This document shows positions 1 to 8,185 of a DNA stretch of 64,000 nt, one piece after another. The position numbers were made by a program, and so were the translations under genes. The notes under the pieces were generated by a model. That model did not search any database and was not told the origin of the DNA. It saw only the letters and a list, made by a program, of their open reading frames with translations. Each line of letters opens with the position of its first letter. Within the stretch, counting starts at the first letter, position 1. Location of the stretch: contig NZ_JACBFD010000003.1 of NCBI RefSeq assembly GCF_013391405.1, positions 1 to 64,000 on the forward strand. The letters run 5' to 3'. This DNA comes from Staphylococcus sp. GSSP0090 (GTDB lineage: Bacteria > Bacillota > Bacilli > Staphylococcales > Staphylococcaceae).

Positions 1-2
1 GT

Positions 3-230
3 ATTATTAAAACATTTATTGACTATTTACCGTATATTGAAAACACTATGGATCACCCGAATTTTACAAATGGACCAATTGAAGGCATCATTAACAAAAT
101 CAAATTGATAAAGAGAAATGCCTACGGCTACCGAAATTTTATTAACTTTAGAAATAGAATCCTTATAATTTCTAGATTATTTGTCTCAGAACATAAAAAA
201 TACATCAAGCAACAAAATCGAGTTGCTTGA
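3..230 (+). pseudogene. ISL3-family transposase, C-terminal part (cut by window edge)
   Basis: The open frame is already running at the first bases, so only the last 75 or so codons of a transposase are visible. It carries the C-terminal signature of ISL3-type DDE transposases, NGPIEGIINKIKLIKRNAYG followed by YRNFINFRNRI. An IS end lies just downstream. It would catalyse movement of its own element. Whether the full gene is intact cannot be judged here; the visible part has no stop or frameshift, so 'pseudogene' here only means partial. Confidence 0.85.
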
Positions 231-234
231 TGTA
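201..234 (+). terminator. Hairpin over the transposase stop codon
   Basis: A perfect 13-bp inverted repeat (201-213 with 222-234, loop of 8) overlaps the transposase stop and is followed by an AT-rich tract with a run of T at 249-254. It probably ends transposase transcription and may also block read-through from outside the element. Confidence 0.75.
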
Positions 235-363
235 TCGATATATATTTATTTTTTATAGACCAACCGTTATTGACAGAGAGCCAAATAGAAATACACTTTC
301 AGACCATTACTGCGCCATTGATTTATGCTTACGCCTGGGGGAATAGCAATAATCAAAGACTAA

Positions 364-462
364 ATGATAAGACAGTGCACACGGAAAGCATGCAAAATAA
401 CTGCCTACAAAGCCGGAGACTTTGTCGATCGTCAGAAAGAACCAATTCGCTTGAATGTGTAA
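364..462 (+). other. Possible gene remnant between IS end and terminator
   Basis: A 32-codon frame starting at ATG 364 encodes a protein-like tail ending KAGDFVDRQKEPIRLNV, with its stop inside the loop of the following terminator. There is no ribosome site and an in-frame stop lies directly upstream. It may be the degenerate 3' end of the gene this terminator once served, before the IS arrived. I do not recognise the family, and chance is a real alternative. Confidence 0.25.
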
Positions 463-476
463 ATTGGTTCTTTTTT
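438..476 (+). terminator. Rho-independent terminator
   Basis: A perfect 10-bp stem (438-447 AGAACCAATT with 462-471) is followed by six T. No intact plus-strand gene now lies between it and the IS end, so it looks like the terminator of a lost or interrupted gene. Confidence 0.85.
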
Positions 477-552
477 GTTAGAAATAATTGCTTTTTAAAG
501 CAAATAGCAAGCGAAAATTTGATACAATAAATTATATCGCTTGGAGGTTAAT

Positions 553-1251
553 ATGAATATTTCAAACCAAAAAATATATGAACAAGTTGCAGATATCATT
601 TTAGAGAATATTAAATCTGAAGATTATCAAGTTGGTGATAAATTACCGTCCATTCAAAAATTAAGTAAGCAATTTGGTGTGAGCATAGCGTCAGTGAGAG
701 AAGCGTTGAATGCGCTTAGAACAATCGGCGTTATAGAAATGAAACAAGGATATGGTACGTTTATAAAGCAAATTGAGCCTACTTTTTTTGAATTTGGAGA
801 CAAATTTAATTCTTTAGTTCAAATAAAAGAATTGTTAGAACTGAGAGAAATTGTTGAAAGTGCCACAGTCGCAAATGCCGCACAATATCGAAGTAAAGCA
901 GATTTAGAAAAATTAGCGAAAGCCTTGTCTGTGATGGGAGAAGCGGTAATTGATGGTACTTCGGGAGAAAAAGCTGATTTAGAATTTCATCTTGCAATTG
1001 CCTATGCAGCTCAAAATTCTTTACTAGTAGAATTGTTAAATAATATATCAGAGCTAATGCAAAATTCAATGGAAGAAACAAGAAAAATATTTATTTATGA
1101 TAAACAAAAAACAATGACTAAATTACTTGAAGAGCATGAAGTTATTTATCAAGCAATATTAGATCAGGATGATAAAACAGCAGTTAAAGCGATGCAATCG
1201 CATCTACTCGAAGTAAAACAAACAATTTTAGCCAACTTCAAGGAACAATAA
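553..1251 (+). CDS. GntR/FadR-type transcriptional regulator
   Basis: 232 residues. The N-terminal winged helix-turn-helix (about residues 5-75) has the GntR pattern GDKLPSIQKLSKQFGVS then SVREALNALRTIGVIEMKQG. The C-terminal part (about 85-230) is all-helical and fits an FCD effector domain. A TTG lies at 541, but TGGAGG at 543-548 is spaced for the ATG at 553, which I chose. FCD regulators usually sense small carboxylates or sugar acids; the ligand and targets are unknown. The gene stands alone between a terminator and a long non-coding stretch. Confidence 0.9.
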   Translation: MNISNQKIYEQVADIILENIKSEDYQVGDKLPSIQKLSKQFGVSIASVREALNALRTIGVIEMKQGYGTFIKQIEPTFFEFGDKFNSLVQIKELLELREIVESATVANAAQYRSKADLEKLAKALSVMGEAVIDGTSGEKADLEFHLAIAYAAQNSLLVELLNNISELMQNSMEETRKIFIYDKQKTMTKLLEEHEVIYQAILDQDDKTAVKAMQSHLLEVKQTILANFKEQ

Positions 1252-1970
1252 CATATTAAAAAAGCACCGATTCACATGACGATATGGATAGGTGCTTATA
1301 TCGCGTTGTATAAAGTGAAGTCATTTTAACGCAAGGGGATATAAACATACATAATGTGAATGAACAGAAATCATATGATCCAATATAGGTTTCATAGTCC
1401 AAATCCAGAAAAGATGCGTAAGTTAAAGTTATGCTTGTGTTGAATCTAAGGCATAAGTCTTACATAGTCATATCCGATGTGAATGTGTGTCTTTATATCA
1501 GCTGTAAATAGTAAAAGGGTCTGAAACACTTATATGTTCCAGACCCTTCATAGCAAATTTTATACTTTGAAAAAGTAATCAGCTTTTCCAAATAATCATA
1601 AATTAATACAATACCTTATATGTAAAAACAGATAGAGTTTGTAAAAAACTCTATATCTAATTATAAAGTTAGTTAGATCATATTGGCAAGACTTAATGAG
1701 AAAAATTCCTAACAATATTATAATTAATCTGTAAAATGATGTGAAATGTGATTGTGTAAAATAGAACAAACTACCAATTTAAATCTTGTATTGATATAAT
1801 GATAAGTGATTTTTATGTATTAAAATAGCTGCATTGACATTTATACTCTCAGTCATTATGTGATACAATCACACTAGTTCTGTAAAAAGAAATGGAATTA
1901 AATGAGAACATTCACTTTATCAATATATCATTTTATATTATTACAACTTAAGAATTTGGAGGTGCGATGA
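1252..1970. other. 719-bp non-coding stretch
   Basis: No supported gene. It holds a weak 7-bp hairpin (1262-1268 with 1291-1297, no T run) behind the GntR gene, a stronger 9-bp hairpin AAGGGTCTG/CAGACCCTT (1515-1523 with 1540-1548) without a U tract, and a possible promoter for manA: TTGACA at 1834-1839 with TATGTG at 1857-1862 (17-bp spacer), followed by a long leader. A small RNA ending at the 1515 hairpin is possible but not shown. Confidence 0.5.
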
Positions 1971-2909
1971 ATGCCGTTATTTTTAAAACCAATTTTTCAT
2001 GAAAAAATATGGGGTGGCAGTCGATTAAAAGAATTTGGATATGATTTACCCAGTGATTATATCGGAGAAGTTTGGGGGATTTCAGCACATCCAAATGGCA
2101 AATGTGAAATATTAAACGAACCATATCGCGGTCAAACATTAGATCAAGTATGGAATGAACATAGAGAATTATTTGGTGATTTTCCGAGCCAGGAATTTCC
2201 TTTGATGACTAAAATTGTAGATGCTAGAGAATCATTATCTGTACATGTGCATCCTGATGATGCTTATGCTTATGAAAATGAGCATGGACAATATGGCAAG
2301 TCTGAATGTTGGTATATTATTGATGCTGAAGAAGATGCTGAAATAATATATGGATTAAATACGCAATCGAAAGAAACTGCAATGAATAAGATTGATGAAG
2401 CGGACTACGATTCATTATTTAATAGAGTGAAAGTTAAACCAGGAGAATTTTATTTTATACCTGCTGGAACAATTCATTCTATTGGTGCAGGTGTACTTGT
2501 TTACGAAACGATGCAATCTTCCGATGTGACTTATCGTGTATTTGATTACGATCGTGCACAAGATTCAGGAAATAAACGTGAATTAAATCAAGTCAAAGCG
2601 AAAGAAGTCATTGAGATTGTTAATGAAAGTATTAATATACCAACAGATACAGAAATCATAGAAAATCATAAACGCACACAGCTTGTTTCTAACGACTTTT
2701 TTACAATTGTAAAATGGAATATTTCGGGTACGTTAAATTATATGAAACCAAGGGAATTTGTATTGATATCTGTCCTTAAAGGTGAAGGCCAAGTTATTAT
2801 TGACGGCGAAGTATTTGATTTAGTACAGGGTCAGAATTTTATATTAACATCGGATGATTTAGATACAATATTTGAAGGTCAATACGAATTGATTGTAAGT
2901 TACTTATAG
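1971..2909 (+). CDS. manA: Mannose-6-phosphate isomerase, class I
   Basis: 312 residues, the usual length of the short Firmicute ManA/Pmi. It interconverts mannose 6-phosphate and fructose 6-phosphate in the cytoplasm using zinc. The cupin core shows SVHVHPDD (His ligands, about residue 97), GKSECWYII, and PAGTIHSIGAGVLVYE (third His). TGGAGG at 1958-1963 supports the ATG at 1971. A short membrane protein gene follows after 24 bp and is probably co-transcribed. Confidence 0.95.
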   Translation: MPLFLKPIFHEKIWGGSRLKEFGYDLPSDYIGEVWGISAHPNGKCEILNEPYRGQTLDQVWNEHRELFGDFPSQEFPLMTKIVDARESLSVHVHPDDAYAYENEHGQYGKSECWYIIDAEEDAEIIYGLNTQSKETAMNKIDEADYDSLFNRVKVKPGEFYFIPAGTIHSIGAGVLVYETMQSSDVTYRVFDYDRAQDSGNKRELNQVKAKEVIEIVNESINIPTDTEIIENHKRTQLVSNDFFTIVKWNISGTLNYMKPREFVLISVLKGEGQVIIDGEVFDLVQGQNFILTSDDLDTIFEGQYELIVSYL

Positions 2910-2933
2910 ATAGAAAAGTGGGAGTGCATTGGA

Positions 2934-3161
2934 ATGATTAAGTTTTTATATGTATCACTAATATGTGGTCTATTATCTGGTGCAGGCATATTTTTAAAGA
3001 CGGATATATTTCCCTCGATGGCTGTGCCAATGACTTTTGGCATCATAGGCATTATTGCAGCATTGATTACAATACCAGATAAAGAAATAAGTGGCATGCT
3101 CAAATTTGGTGGTGTATTAATTAATATGATGCCAATTCTGGGCGCTTTAACGTTAACTTAA
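2934..3161 (+). CDS. Small hydrophobic membrane protein, unknown
   Basis: 75 residues, nearly all hydrophobic, with two to three predicted membrane segments (about 4-20, 28-47 and 56-74) joined by short charged turns (TIPDKE). No recognised family. GGGAG 11 bases before ATG supports the start. It follows manA by 24 bp and ends before a terminator, so the two form a transcription unit. Confidence 0.75.
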   Translation: MIKFLYVSLICGLLSGAGIFLKTDIFPSMAVPMTFGIIGIIAALITIPDKEISGMLKFGGVLINMMPILGALTLT

Positions 3162-3175
3162 TAGTATATAAATTG

Positions 3176-3211
3176 AGTATCTTTACGATAGCGTGAATGA
3201 TACTTTTTTTA
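3176..3211 (+). terminator. Terminator after the manA unit
   Basis: A 6-bp stem AGTATC/GATACT (3176-3181 with 3199-3204) is followed by about nine T. The stem is short but the T run is strong. Confidence 0.6.
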
Positions 3212-3366
3212 TGAGTTTTATAAAATATGAAGCGGAGCTATTTGAGTTACAATAAAGGTGTTAGTCAAAGTTTGATTTGTAAATATTAAAACGTGTGCAT
3301 TTTAATATTTACATTTTAGGTAAGCTGAAATATGTTAAAATAGTATTTAAATTGGAGGTGGGAAAA

Positions 3367-4347
3367 TTGGATAAAGCAAGAGGCCTCATTATGACTTTGG
3401 TCATTGCAATGGTAGCTACAATTATGGGCAGCAAATTTCCAATTATTGGGAGTGCTATTTTTGCGATCATAATAGGTATTTTAATTAATAATATCATAAC
3501 AATCCCTAAAAAATATGATGCTGGTATCAAGTTTAGTAGTAAAAAAATATTACATTATAGCATAGTAGTATTAGGGTTTACGCTAAGCTTCCAATCTATT
3601 GGAGCTATCGGTTGGAGATCTTTACCAATTATTTTTGTTACATTGTTTGCAGCTGCCTTAATTGTTTATATATTAATGAAGTTGTTTAATATCAATGAAC
3701 ATTTAAGTATATTAATTGGGGTAGGGACTTCAATATGTGGTGGTTCAGCAATTGCGGCAACGAGTCCGGTCATAAAAGCAAAGGAAAGCGAAGTTGCGTT
3801 TGCTATTTCAACGATTTTCTTATTTAATTTAATCGCAGTGTTCATTTTTCCACCAATTGGACATATCATGCACATGGGACAGACGACTTTTGGCTACTTT
3901 GGAGGTACAGCGATTAATGATACATCAAGTGTCATTGCAGCAACTTCTAATTACGGTAAAACGGCATTAGAAACTGGTGCTGTAGTTAAATTAACACGTA
4001 CGTTAATGATTATTCCTGTCGTTGTATTTTTTACATATAGAACTATAAAAAAAGAAAAAGCAAAGCAATCAAACACGTCCATAGCCAAAATCTTTCCGTG
4101 GTTTATTGTTTGGTTTGTCTTAGCATCATTGATAAGTACAATTTTTAATTTTTCACCATCAGTTATCCATATGTTTCAACAATTATCTTTATTTTTAATT
4201 ACTATGGCAATGGCTGGTATTGGTTTGAATGTGAATTTCAAACAATTTAGACAAGCGGGTATTAAACCGATATTACTTGGTTTAGTGACTTGGATTGTCG
4301 TTATTATAACAAGTTTAATCACAATGAAATTAATCAACTTATTGTAA
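3367..4347 (+). CDS. YeiH/UPF0324-family membrane transporter (putative sulfate exporter family)
   Basis: 326 residues with about ten membrane helices, matching the conserved UPF0324 family (Cons_hypoth698). Family landmarks are ILIGVGTSICGGSAIAATSP and YFGGTAINDTSSVIAA, paired glycine-rich segments in the two halves. GGAGGTG at 3354-3360 sits 6 bases before TTG 3367, so I use the TTG; an ATG at 3295 would add an unlikely, poorly conserved 24-residue leader. Members are proposed anion or sulfonate exporters, but the substrate here is unknown. Confidence 0.88.
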   Translation: MDKARGLIMTLVIAMVATIMGSKFPIIGSAIFAIIIGILINNIITIPKKYDAGIKFSSKKILHYSIVVLGFTLSFQSIGAIGWRSLPIIFVTLFAAALIVYILMKLFNINEHLSILIGVGTSICGGSAIAATSPVIKAKESEVAFAISTIFLFNLIAVFIFPPIGHIMHMGQTTFGYFGGTAINDTSSVIAATSNYGKTALETGAVVKLTRTLMIIPVVVFFTYRTIKKEKAKQSNTSIAKIFPWFIVWFVLASLISTIFNFSPSVIHMFQQLSLFLITMAMAGIGLNVNFKQFRQAGIKPILLGLVTWIVVIITSLITMKLINLL

Positions 4348-4419
4348 TGTTTGTTCTATAAGATGATTTTTCATATAATAGGAAAAATAGAATTTTTATA
4401 TGAGATAAGGAGTATCTAA

Positions 4420-5787
4420 ATGGCAGAGGAAACAAGTTATTTTTGGTTAAACTGCGGTTATAATCGCTGGAACCATAATGAACCAATGGTTGGACAAACA
4501 ACATTATTTGAATCAGGTGCACAATTTAATCCCTCTCAAGGTTTCCGTTCATTTAAACAAGCCAAAGTTGGTGACCGGGTCATCTTTTATCAAGTACAGA
4601 TGGACACTGGTTTATTAGGATTTGGTGAAATTACAAGTGTACAAACGGGTGCTCAAAACAAAATTCGAGTTCATTTTGAATTACAAGAACAATTAAAGCC
4701 GTTAACAGCGGATTATTTAAAAAGAAGTGAACAATTAGAATTTAGAATGGGTAATATGAAAGAAACATTATTTAATCAAATTACTAAAGAAGAGTATGAT
4801 TTAATCGTTAGCTTAGGCAAAGGTCAAACTAAAATACCTAGATACTTCTTTATTTCTGAAGAACAAGAGTTTGAACCAGGATCATATAATACAATCTTTA
4901 CACATACGTATAATGGTATCAAAAGAAATGGTTATCATTTTTATACACAGTTAGAAATTGGAGATCAACTTGTTTTTTATAATAAGAAAAGAGCGCAATC
5001 AGTCATTGGTGTTGGTGAAGTAAGTAAACATATTCATGAGAAGCCACCGATTCCTGGTAGAACAAATAGTACAGCAATTGAGGTATATTTTGAAAAAGAA
5101 ATAGAACCTGTCACATTAAGCACTTTGAATAAACACCCTAAATTAAAAAATCTTTATTATTTACAAGAAAACGCAAAACAAGCGATTGCAAGTATGTCAC
5201 AAACACAATTTGAATCTATACTTGAGATGAGTGCTAATGATGGATTGAAACCGCAATTTGAAGCTGTTCAAAGTGATAATGTAATAGATAAACCAGCAGA
5301 AGAATTAAAACCATTTATTCTACTTGTAGTAGACAAAGGTGAAGGCTTAAAAGCAGCGGAAGACTTATTACAAAAAACAAATGCAAAGCCTGTGATTACT
5401 TCTGGGCACCCAGATTTCACAGAAGATATGCTTTATGGCAAATATTTACCTAATGAGACAGGCGCTTTATATTATAGAGAAGGTTTTATAACAAATTTGA
5501 TGCCTCGAAAAGATAAAAGTTATTTGGTTATAGATAATTTTAACCGAATAGATCCTGACATCTTCCAAACATATATCAATGTATTAGAGGGGTACGAGAT
5601 GACGTTACCACGCTATAATAAAGATGGTACCATGGTTAAATGGTCTAGAAAAAAAGATTCATTTTATCATTTCAATCCCAACTGGCATATTGTCGCGATA
5701 ACGTATGATAGTTTAAATGAAATTAAACAAAAATACACAGAACAGTTTCTAAAATATGCAAGAATTGTCAAAGTGAATCAAGATTAA
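4420..5787 (+). CDS. Double-EVE protein with a degenerate McrB-like AAA domain
   Basis: 455 residues in three parts. Residues about 5-130 and 140-270 each look like an EVE domain (YFWLNCGYNRWNHNEP... and YFFISEEQ... with VGDRVIFYQ / IGDQLVFYN and GxGE strands); EVE and related PUA-like folds bind modified bases in DNA or RNA. Residues about 298-450 follow the layout of the AAA+ domain of McrB: SYLVIDNFNR at about 367-376 aligns with the Walker B/NR motif (DEINR), and HIVAITYDS with sensor 1. The P-loop is gone (FILLVVDKGEG in its place) and the Walker B Glu is Asn. It is therefore probably a nucleotide-hydrolysis-dead reader protein. The gene stands alone and ends at a strong terminator. Function is not known. 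Confidence 0.75.
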   Translation: MAEETSYFWLNCGYNRWNHNEPMVGQTTLFESGAQFNPSQGFRSFKQAKVGDRVIFYQVQMDTGLLGFGEITSVQTGAQNKIRVHFELQEQLKPLTADYLKRSEQLEFRMGNMKETLFNQITKEEYDLIVSLGKGQTKIPRYFFISEEQEFEPGSYNTIFTHTYNGIKRNGYHFYTQLEIGDQLVFYNKKRAQSVIGVGEVSKHIHEKPPIPGRTNSTAIEVYFEKEIEPVTLSTLNKHPKLKNLYYLQENAKQAIASMSQTQFESILEMSANDGLKPQFEAVQSDNVIDKPAEELKPFILLVVDKGEGLKAAEDLLQKTNAKPVITSGHPDFTEDMLYGKYLPNETGALYYREGFITNLMPRKDKSYLVIDNFNRIDPDIFQTYINVLEGYEMTLPRYNKDGTMVKWSRKKDSFYHFNPNWHIVAITYDSLNEIKQKYTEQFLKYARIVKVNQD

Positions 5788-5842
5788 TACAGTTATATGA
5801 CAATTCAAATTATGACGAAACATTTATGAAGCAATATCAAAT

Positions 5843-5877
5843 GACCCATCCTATGAAAATGGATGGGTCGTTTTTTT
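5843..5877 (+). terminator. Rho-independent terminator
   Basis: A perfect 9-bp stem GACCCATCC/GGATGGGTC (5843-5851 with 5861-5869) is followed by seven T. It ends the EVE-domain gene. Confidence 0.92.
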
Positions 5878-6092
5878 ATGTTATATGACCATATTAATGC
5901 TTAGTAATGTATATAAAAAAGAAATGATAAGTGTATACGAAAGTGTAGTGAAATTTAAAAAACAAACATAGATCATAATATACAGATAGATCCACTTATG
6001 ATTTATTTTAAAGAAAATAGGATATAATAAGAATAAGTATCATTATATAATGATAACGGAAGATTAAATATTTACTATTAGGAGCGTTGTAT

Positions 6093-6476
6093 ATGCCAAT
6101 AATTTATTATGATGGTAGTTGCGTTTATTGTTATAACTATGCAATCTGGTTAATTCAACACGGACTTTCCACACGTTATCAATTCGCCAAATTACAAGGC
6201 GACGTAGGACAAAATTTATTTGAAAATTATCCAGAAGCCAAACAATACGATAGTGTGATATTGCAAGAAGGTGATCAGTTGCAATATAAATCGGATGCCA
6301 TTGCAACGTTAATCACATCATTGACGAACTATAAATGGTTAGGTATCTTGTTGCGTTTCATACCTAAAATAATAAGAGATTTTGGTTATCAATTGTTTGC
6401 TGATAATAGAAATCACATGTGGAAAACGCATTGGCATCAACCCAATGACTATGAAAAATCATTTTTTATAGACTGA
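6093..6476 (+). CDS. DCC-family (DUF393) thiol-disulfide oxidoreductase
   Basis: 127 residues. The N-terminus carries the family signature YYDGSCVYCYNYAIWL, a thioredoxin-like CxxC motif in DGxCxxC context. The C-terminal half has FADNRNHMWKTHWH, typical of the family. AGGAGC at 6080-6085 fits ATG 6093 rather than the TTG at 6087. A TATAAT box at 6023-6028 may drive it. It probably reduces or exchanges disulfides in the cytoplasm; the partner is unknown. Confidence 0.87.
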   Translation: MPIIYYDGSCVYCYNYAIWLIQHGLSTRYQFAKLQGDVGQNLFENYPEAKQYDSVILQEGDQLQYKSDAIATLITSLTNYKWLGILLRFIPKIIRDFGYQLFADNRNHMWKTHWHQPNDYEKSFFID

Positions 6477-6509
6477 TTATTTTTTACTGAAAACACGGAG
6501 GAAACATAC

Positions 6510-7373
6510 ATGGGAAAAATTATTGTAATTGGTAGTGCATCAATGGATTTAGTTGTAAAATCCGAAATATTGCCTAAGGCAGGAGAAACGGTTATGGGAA
6601 CATCATTTTTCACTAATCCAGGAGGCAAAGGCGCTAATCAGGCAGTAGCAGCTGCACGCTTGAGCAATCAAGTGTATATGATAGGTGCAGTGGGCGATGA
6701 TGCATATGGTAAACAAATTTTGGAAAACTTGAAAGAGAATCATGTTGATATAACTTATATGGATATCATTGATAATGAAAAGTCAGGAACGGCACATATC
6801 ACATTATATGAAGATGATAATCGTATCATTGTCGTACCGGCTGCCAATAACTATATTACGGCGGATATCGTTTTACCAAAGTTAGAAAATTTTGGTAAAG
6901 AAGATATTATCTTGCTTCAACATGAAATTCCGGAGGAAACGATTTATTCAGTTGTAAGATACGCAGCAGAGCATGATATAAAGGTCATTTTAAATCCGGC
7001 ACCTTATCGTGAACTGGATAAAGAAATAATTGAAAAAGTAACATGGCTCACACCGAATGAATCAGAAAGTGAACTATTATTTGAAAATCAAGTGGAAAAA
7101 GCACTTAAAACATACCCACGCAAACTGATTATTACACAAGGTGCAAAAGGTGCATTGTTTTACAGTGATGCGCAACAACTGATTGAAGGTTATAAAAAGG
7201 AAGTTGTAGATACAACAGGTGCTGGAGATACCTTTAATGGTGCACTAGCGGTTGCATTAATTGAAAATAAATCCTTAGAAGATGCTGTGAATTTTGCTAA
7301 TTTAGCAGGTAGTTTTTCAGTGACTGGTTTAGGTGCACAGGGTGCAATGCCTTACCGAAAAGACCTGGAATAA
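6510..7373 (+). CDS. rbsK: Ribokinase-like PfkB carbohydrate kinase
   Basis: 287 residues. The N-terminal PfkB motif is TNPGGKGANQAVAAARL and the C-terminal one DTTGAGDTFNGA, with the catalytic base at Asp240. The overall match is to ribokinase, which phosphorylates ribose at O5; it is slightly shorter than enterobacterial RbsK (309). No ribose uptake genes are adjacent, so the true substrate could be another pentose or a nucleoside. CGGAGG precedes the ATG. Confidence 0.85.
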   Translation: MGKIIVIGSASMDLVVKSEILPKAGETVMGTSFFTNPGGKGANQAVAAARLSNQVYMIGAVGDDAYGKQILENLKENHVDITYMDIIDNEKSGTAHITLYEDDNRIIVVPAANNYITADIVLPKLENFGKEDIILLQHEIPEETIYSVVRYAAEHDIKVILNPAPYRELDKEIIEKVTWLTPNESESELLFENQVEKALKTYPRKLIITQGAKGALFYSDAQQLIEGYKKEVVDTTGAGDTFNGALAVALIENKSLEDAVNFANLAGSFSVTGLGAQGAMPYRKDLE

Positions 7374-7425
7374 GTAGTGCACGATTTGTTATAATAAGTG
7401 TGTATCGTTAAATGTACACGCCAAA

Positions 7426-7487
7426 TTAAAATAATTCTAATTTAGATTGGAAATTCTCTTTACAGATTAGAATTATTATAATATAAT
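7426..7487 (+). promoter_or_regulatory. PerR box inside the dps promoter
   Basis: TTAGAATTATTATAA at 7467-7481 matches the PerR consensus TTATAATTATTATAA at 14 of 15 positions. It fills the spacer between TTTACA (7459-7464) and TATAAT (7482-7487), 17 bp apart, so binding would block RNA polymerase. A weaker second copy, TTAAAATAATTCTAA (12 of 15), lies at 7426-7440. This predicts peroxide-inducible, iron- or manganese-responsive expression of dps. Confidence 0.85.
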
Positions 7488-7554
7488 AATTATTGTAAAC
7501 AAGAACGGTGTTGTCATTTAATGATAATATTGAAATTTAAAGGAGAGATTTTAC

Positions 7555-8004
7555 ATGGCAAAAAGTAATGAAGAAGTAGTAAAAGTATTAAACCAACAAG
7601 TAGCAAACTGGACAGTCGCATTCACCAAATTACACAATTTTCATTGGTATGTAAAAGGTCCTAATTTCTTCTCACTACACACTAAATTTGAAGAATTATA
7701 TGACGAAGCAAGTCAATATATTGATGATTTAGCAGAACGTATTTTAGCTGCTGGTGGCAACCCAGTTGCAACATTAAAAGAAAGTTTAGATCTTTCAATT
7801 ATCAAAGAAGCTGGTAAAGGTTATAAAGCTGAGGAAATGGTTGAAGAACTTTCACAAGACTTCGATAATGTATCTAAACAATTAGAAGAGGCAATTGAAG
7901 TCGCTTCAAATGCTGAAGATGACGTAACTGAAGATATGTTCATCGGTATGCAAACAAACATTGATAAACACAATTGGATGCTAAAATCATACTTAGGTAG
8001 ATAA
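7555..8004 (+). CDS. dps: Dps/MrgA ferritin-like DNA-protection protein
   Basis: 149 residues, normal for MrgA. The ferritin-like four-helix bundle carries the Dps ferroxidase residues in LHNFHWYVKGPNFFSLH and in EELYDEASQYIDDLAERI, which act across the dimer interface. It forms a dodecamer that oxidises and stores iron with peroxide and shields the nucleoid. AAGGAG precedes ATG 7555. A PerR box lies in its promoter. Confidence 0.96.
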   Translation: MAKSNEEVVKVLNQQVANWTVAFTKLHNFHWYVKGPNFFSLHTKFEELYDEASQYIDDLAERILAAGGNPVATLKESLDLSIIKEAGKGYKAEEMVEELSQDFDNVSKQLEEAIEVASNAEDDVTEDMFIGMQTNIDKHNWMLKSYLGR

Positions 8005-8058
8005 TGCATTCAGTTTAAGATAAAGAGAAATGCGTCTGGGCATACAGCTTAGACAAAT

Positions 8059-8100
8059 AAAAGAGGCTATGTCTATTTAAACAGACATAGCCTCTTTTAT
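8059..8100. terminator. Bidirectional terminator between dps and deoD
   Basis: A perfect 16-bp stem AAAAGAGGCTATGTCT (8059-8074) pairs with 8083-8098; the A/T flanks give U runs in both directions. It serves the convergent genes dps (+) and deoD (-). Confidence 0.92.
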
Positions 8101-8185
8101 ATATCATATTACTTAAGTTTTGCGAATAAGCGAACTAGTTCTATACATACTTATTAACATTTCAATCTGAAATCTAAAGGTACTG

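Larger units (their letters stand above)
1..282 (+). mobile_element. Right end of an ISL3-type insertion sequence
   Basis: The transposase tail is followed at 258-282 by a 25-bp segment that starts GACCAACCGTTATTG and ends AGAGAGCC. Read inward this is GGCTCTCTGTCAATAACGG, the form of an ISL3-family terminal inverted repeat. The element therefore probably ends at about 282, and the other end lies before the window. The 8-bp target duplication expected for this family cannot be checked without the left end. Confidence 0.75.

Noticed and set aside
270..530. 86-codon frame after the IS end
   Set aside because: It starts inside the IS terminal repeat, has no ribosome site, and runs through the terminator hairpin.
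806..1081. Minus-strand frame inside the GntR gene
   Set aside because: Lies wholly opposite a well-supported gene and has no start signal or protein-like pattern.
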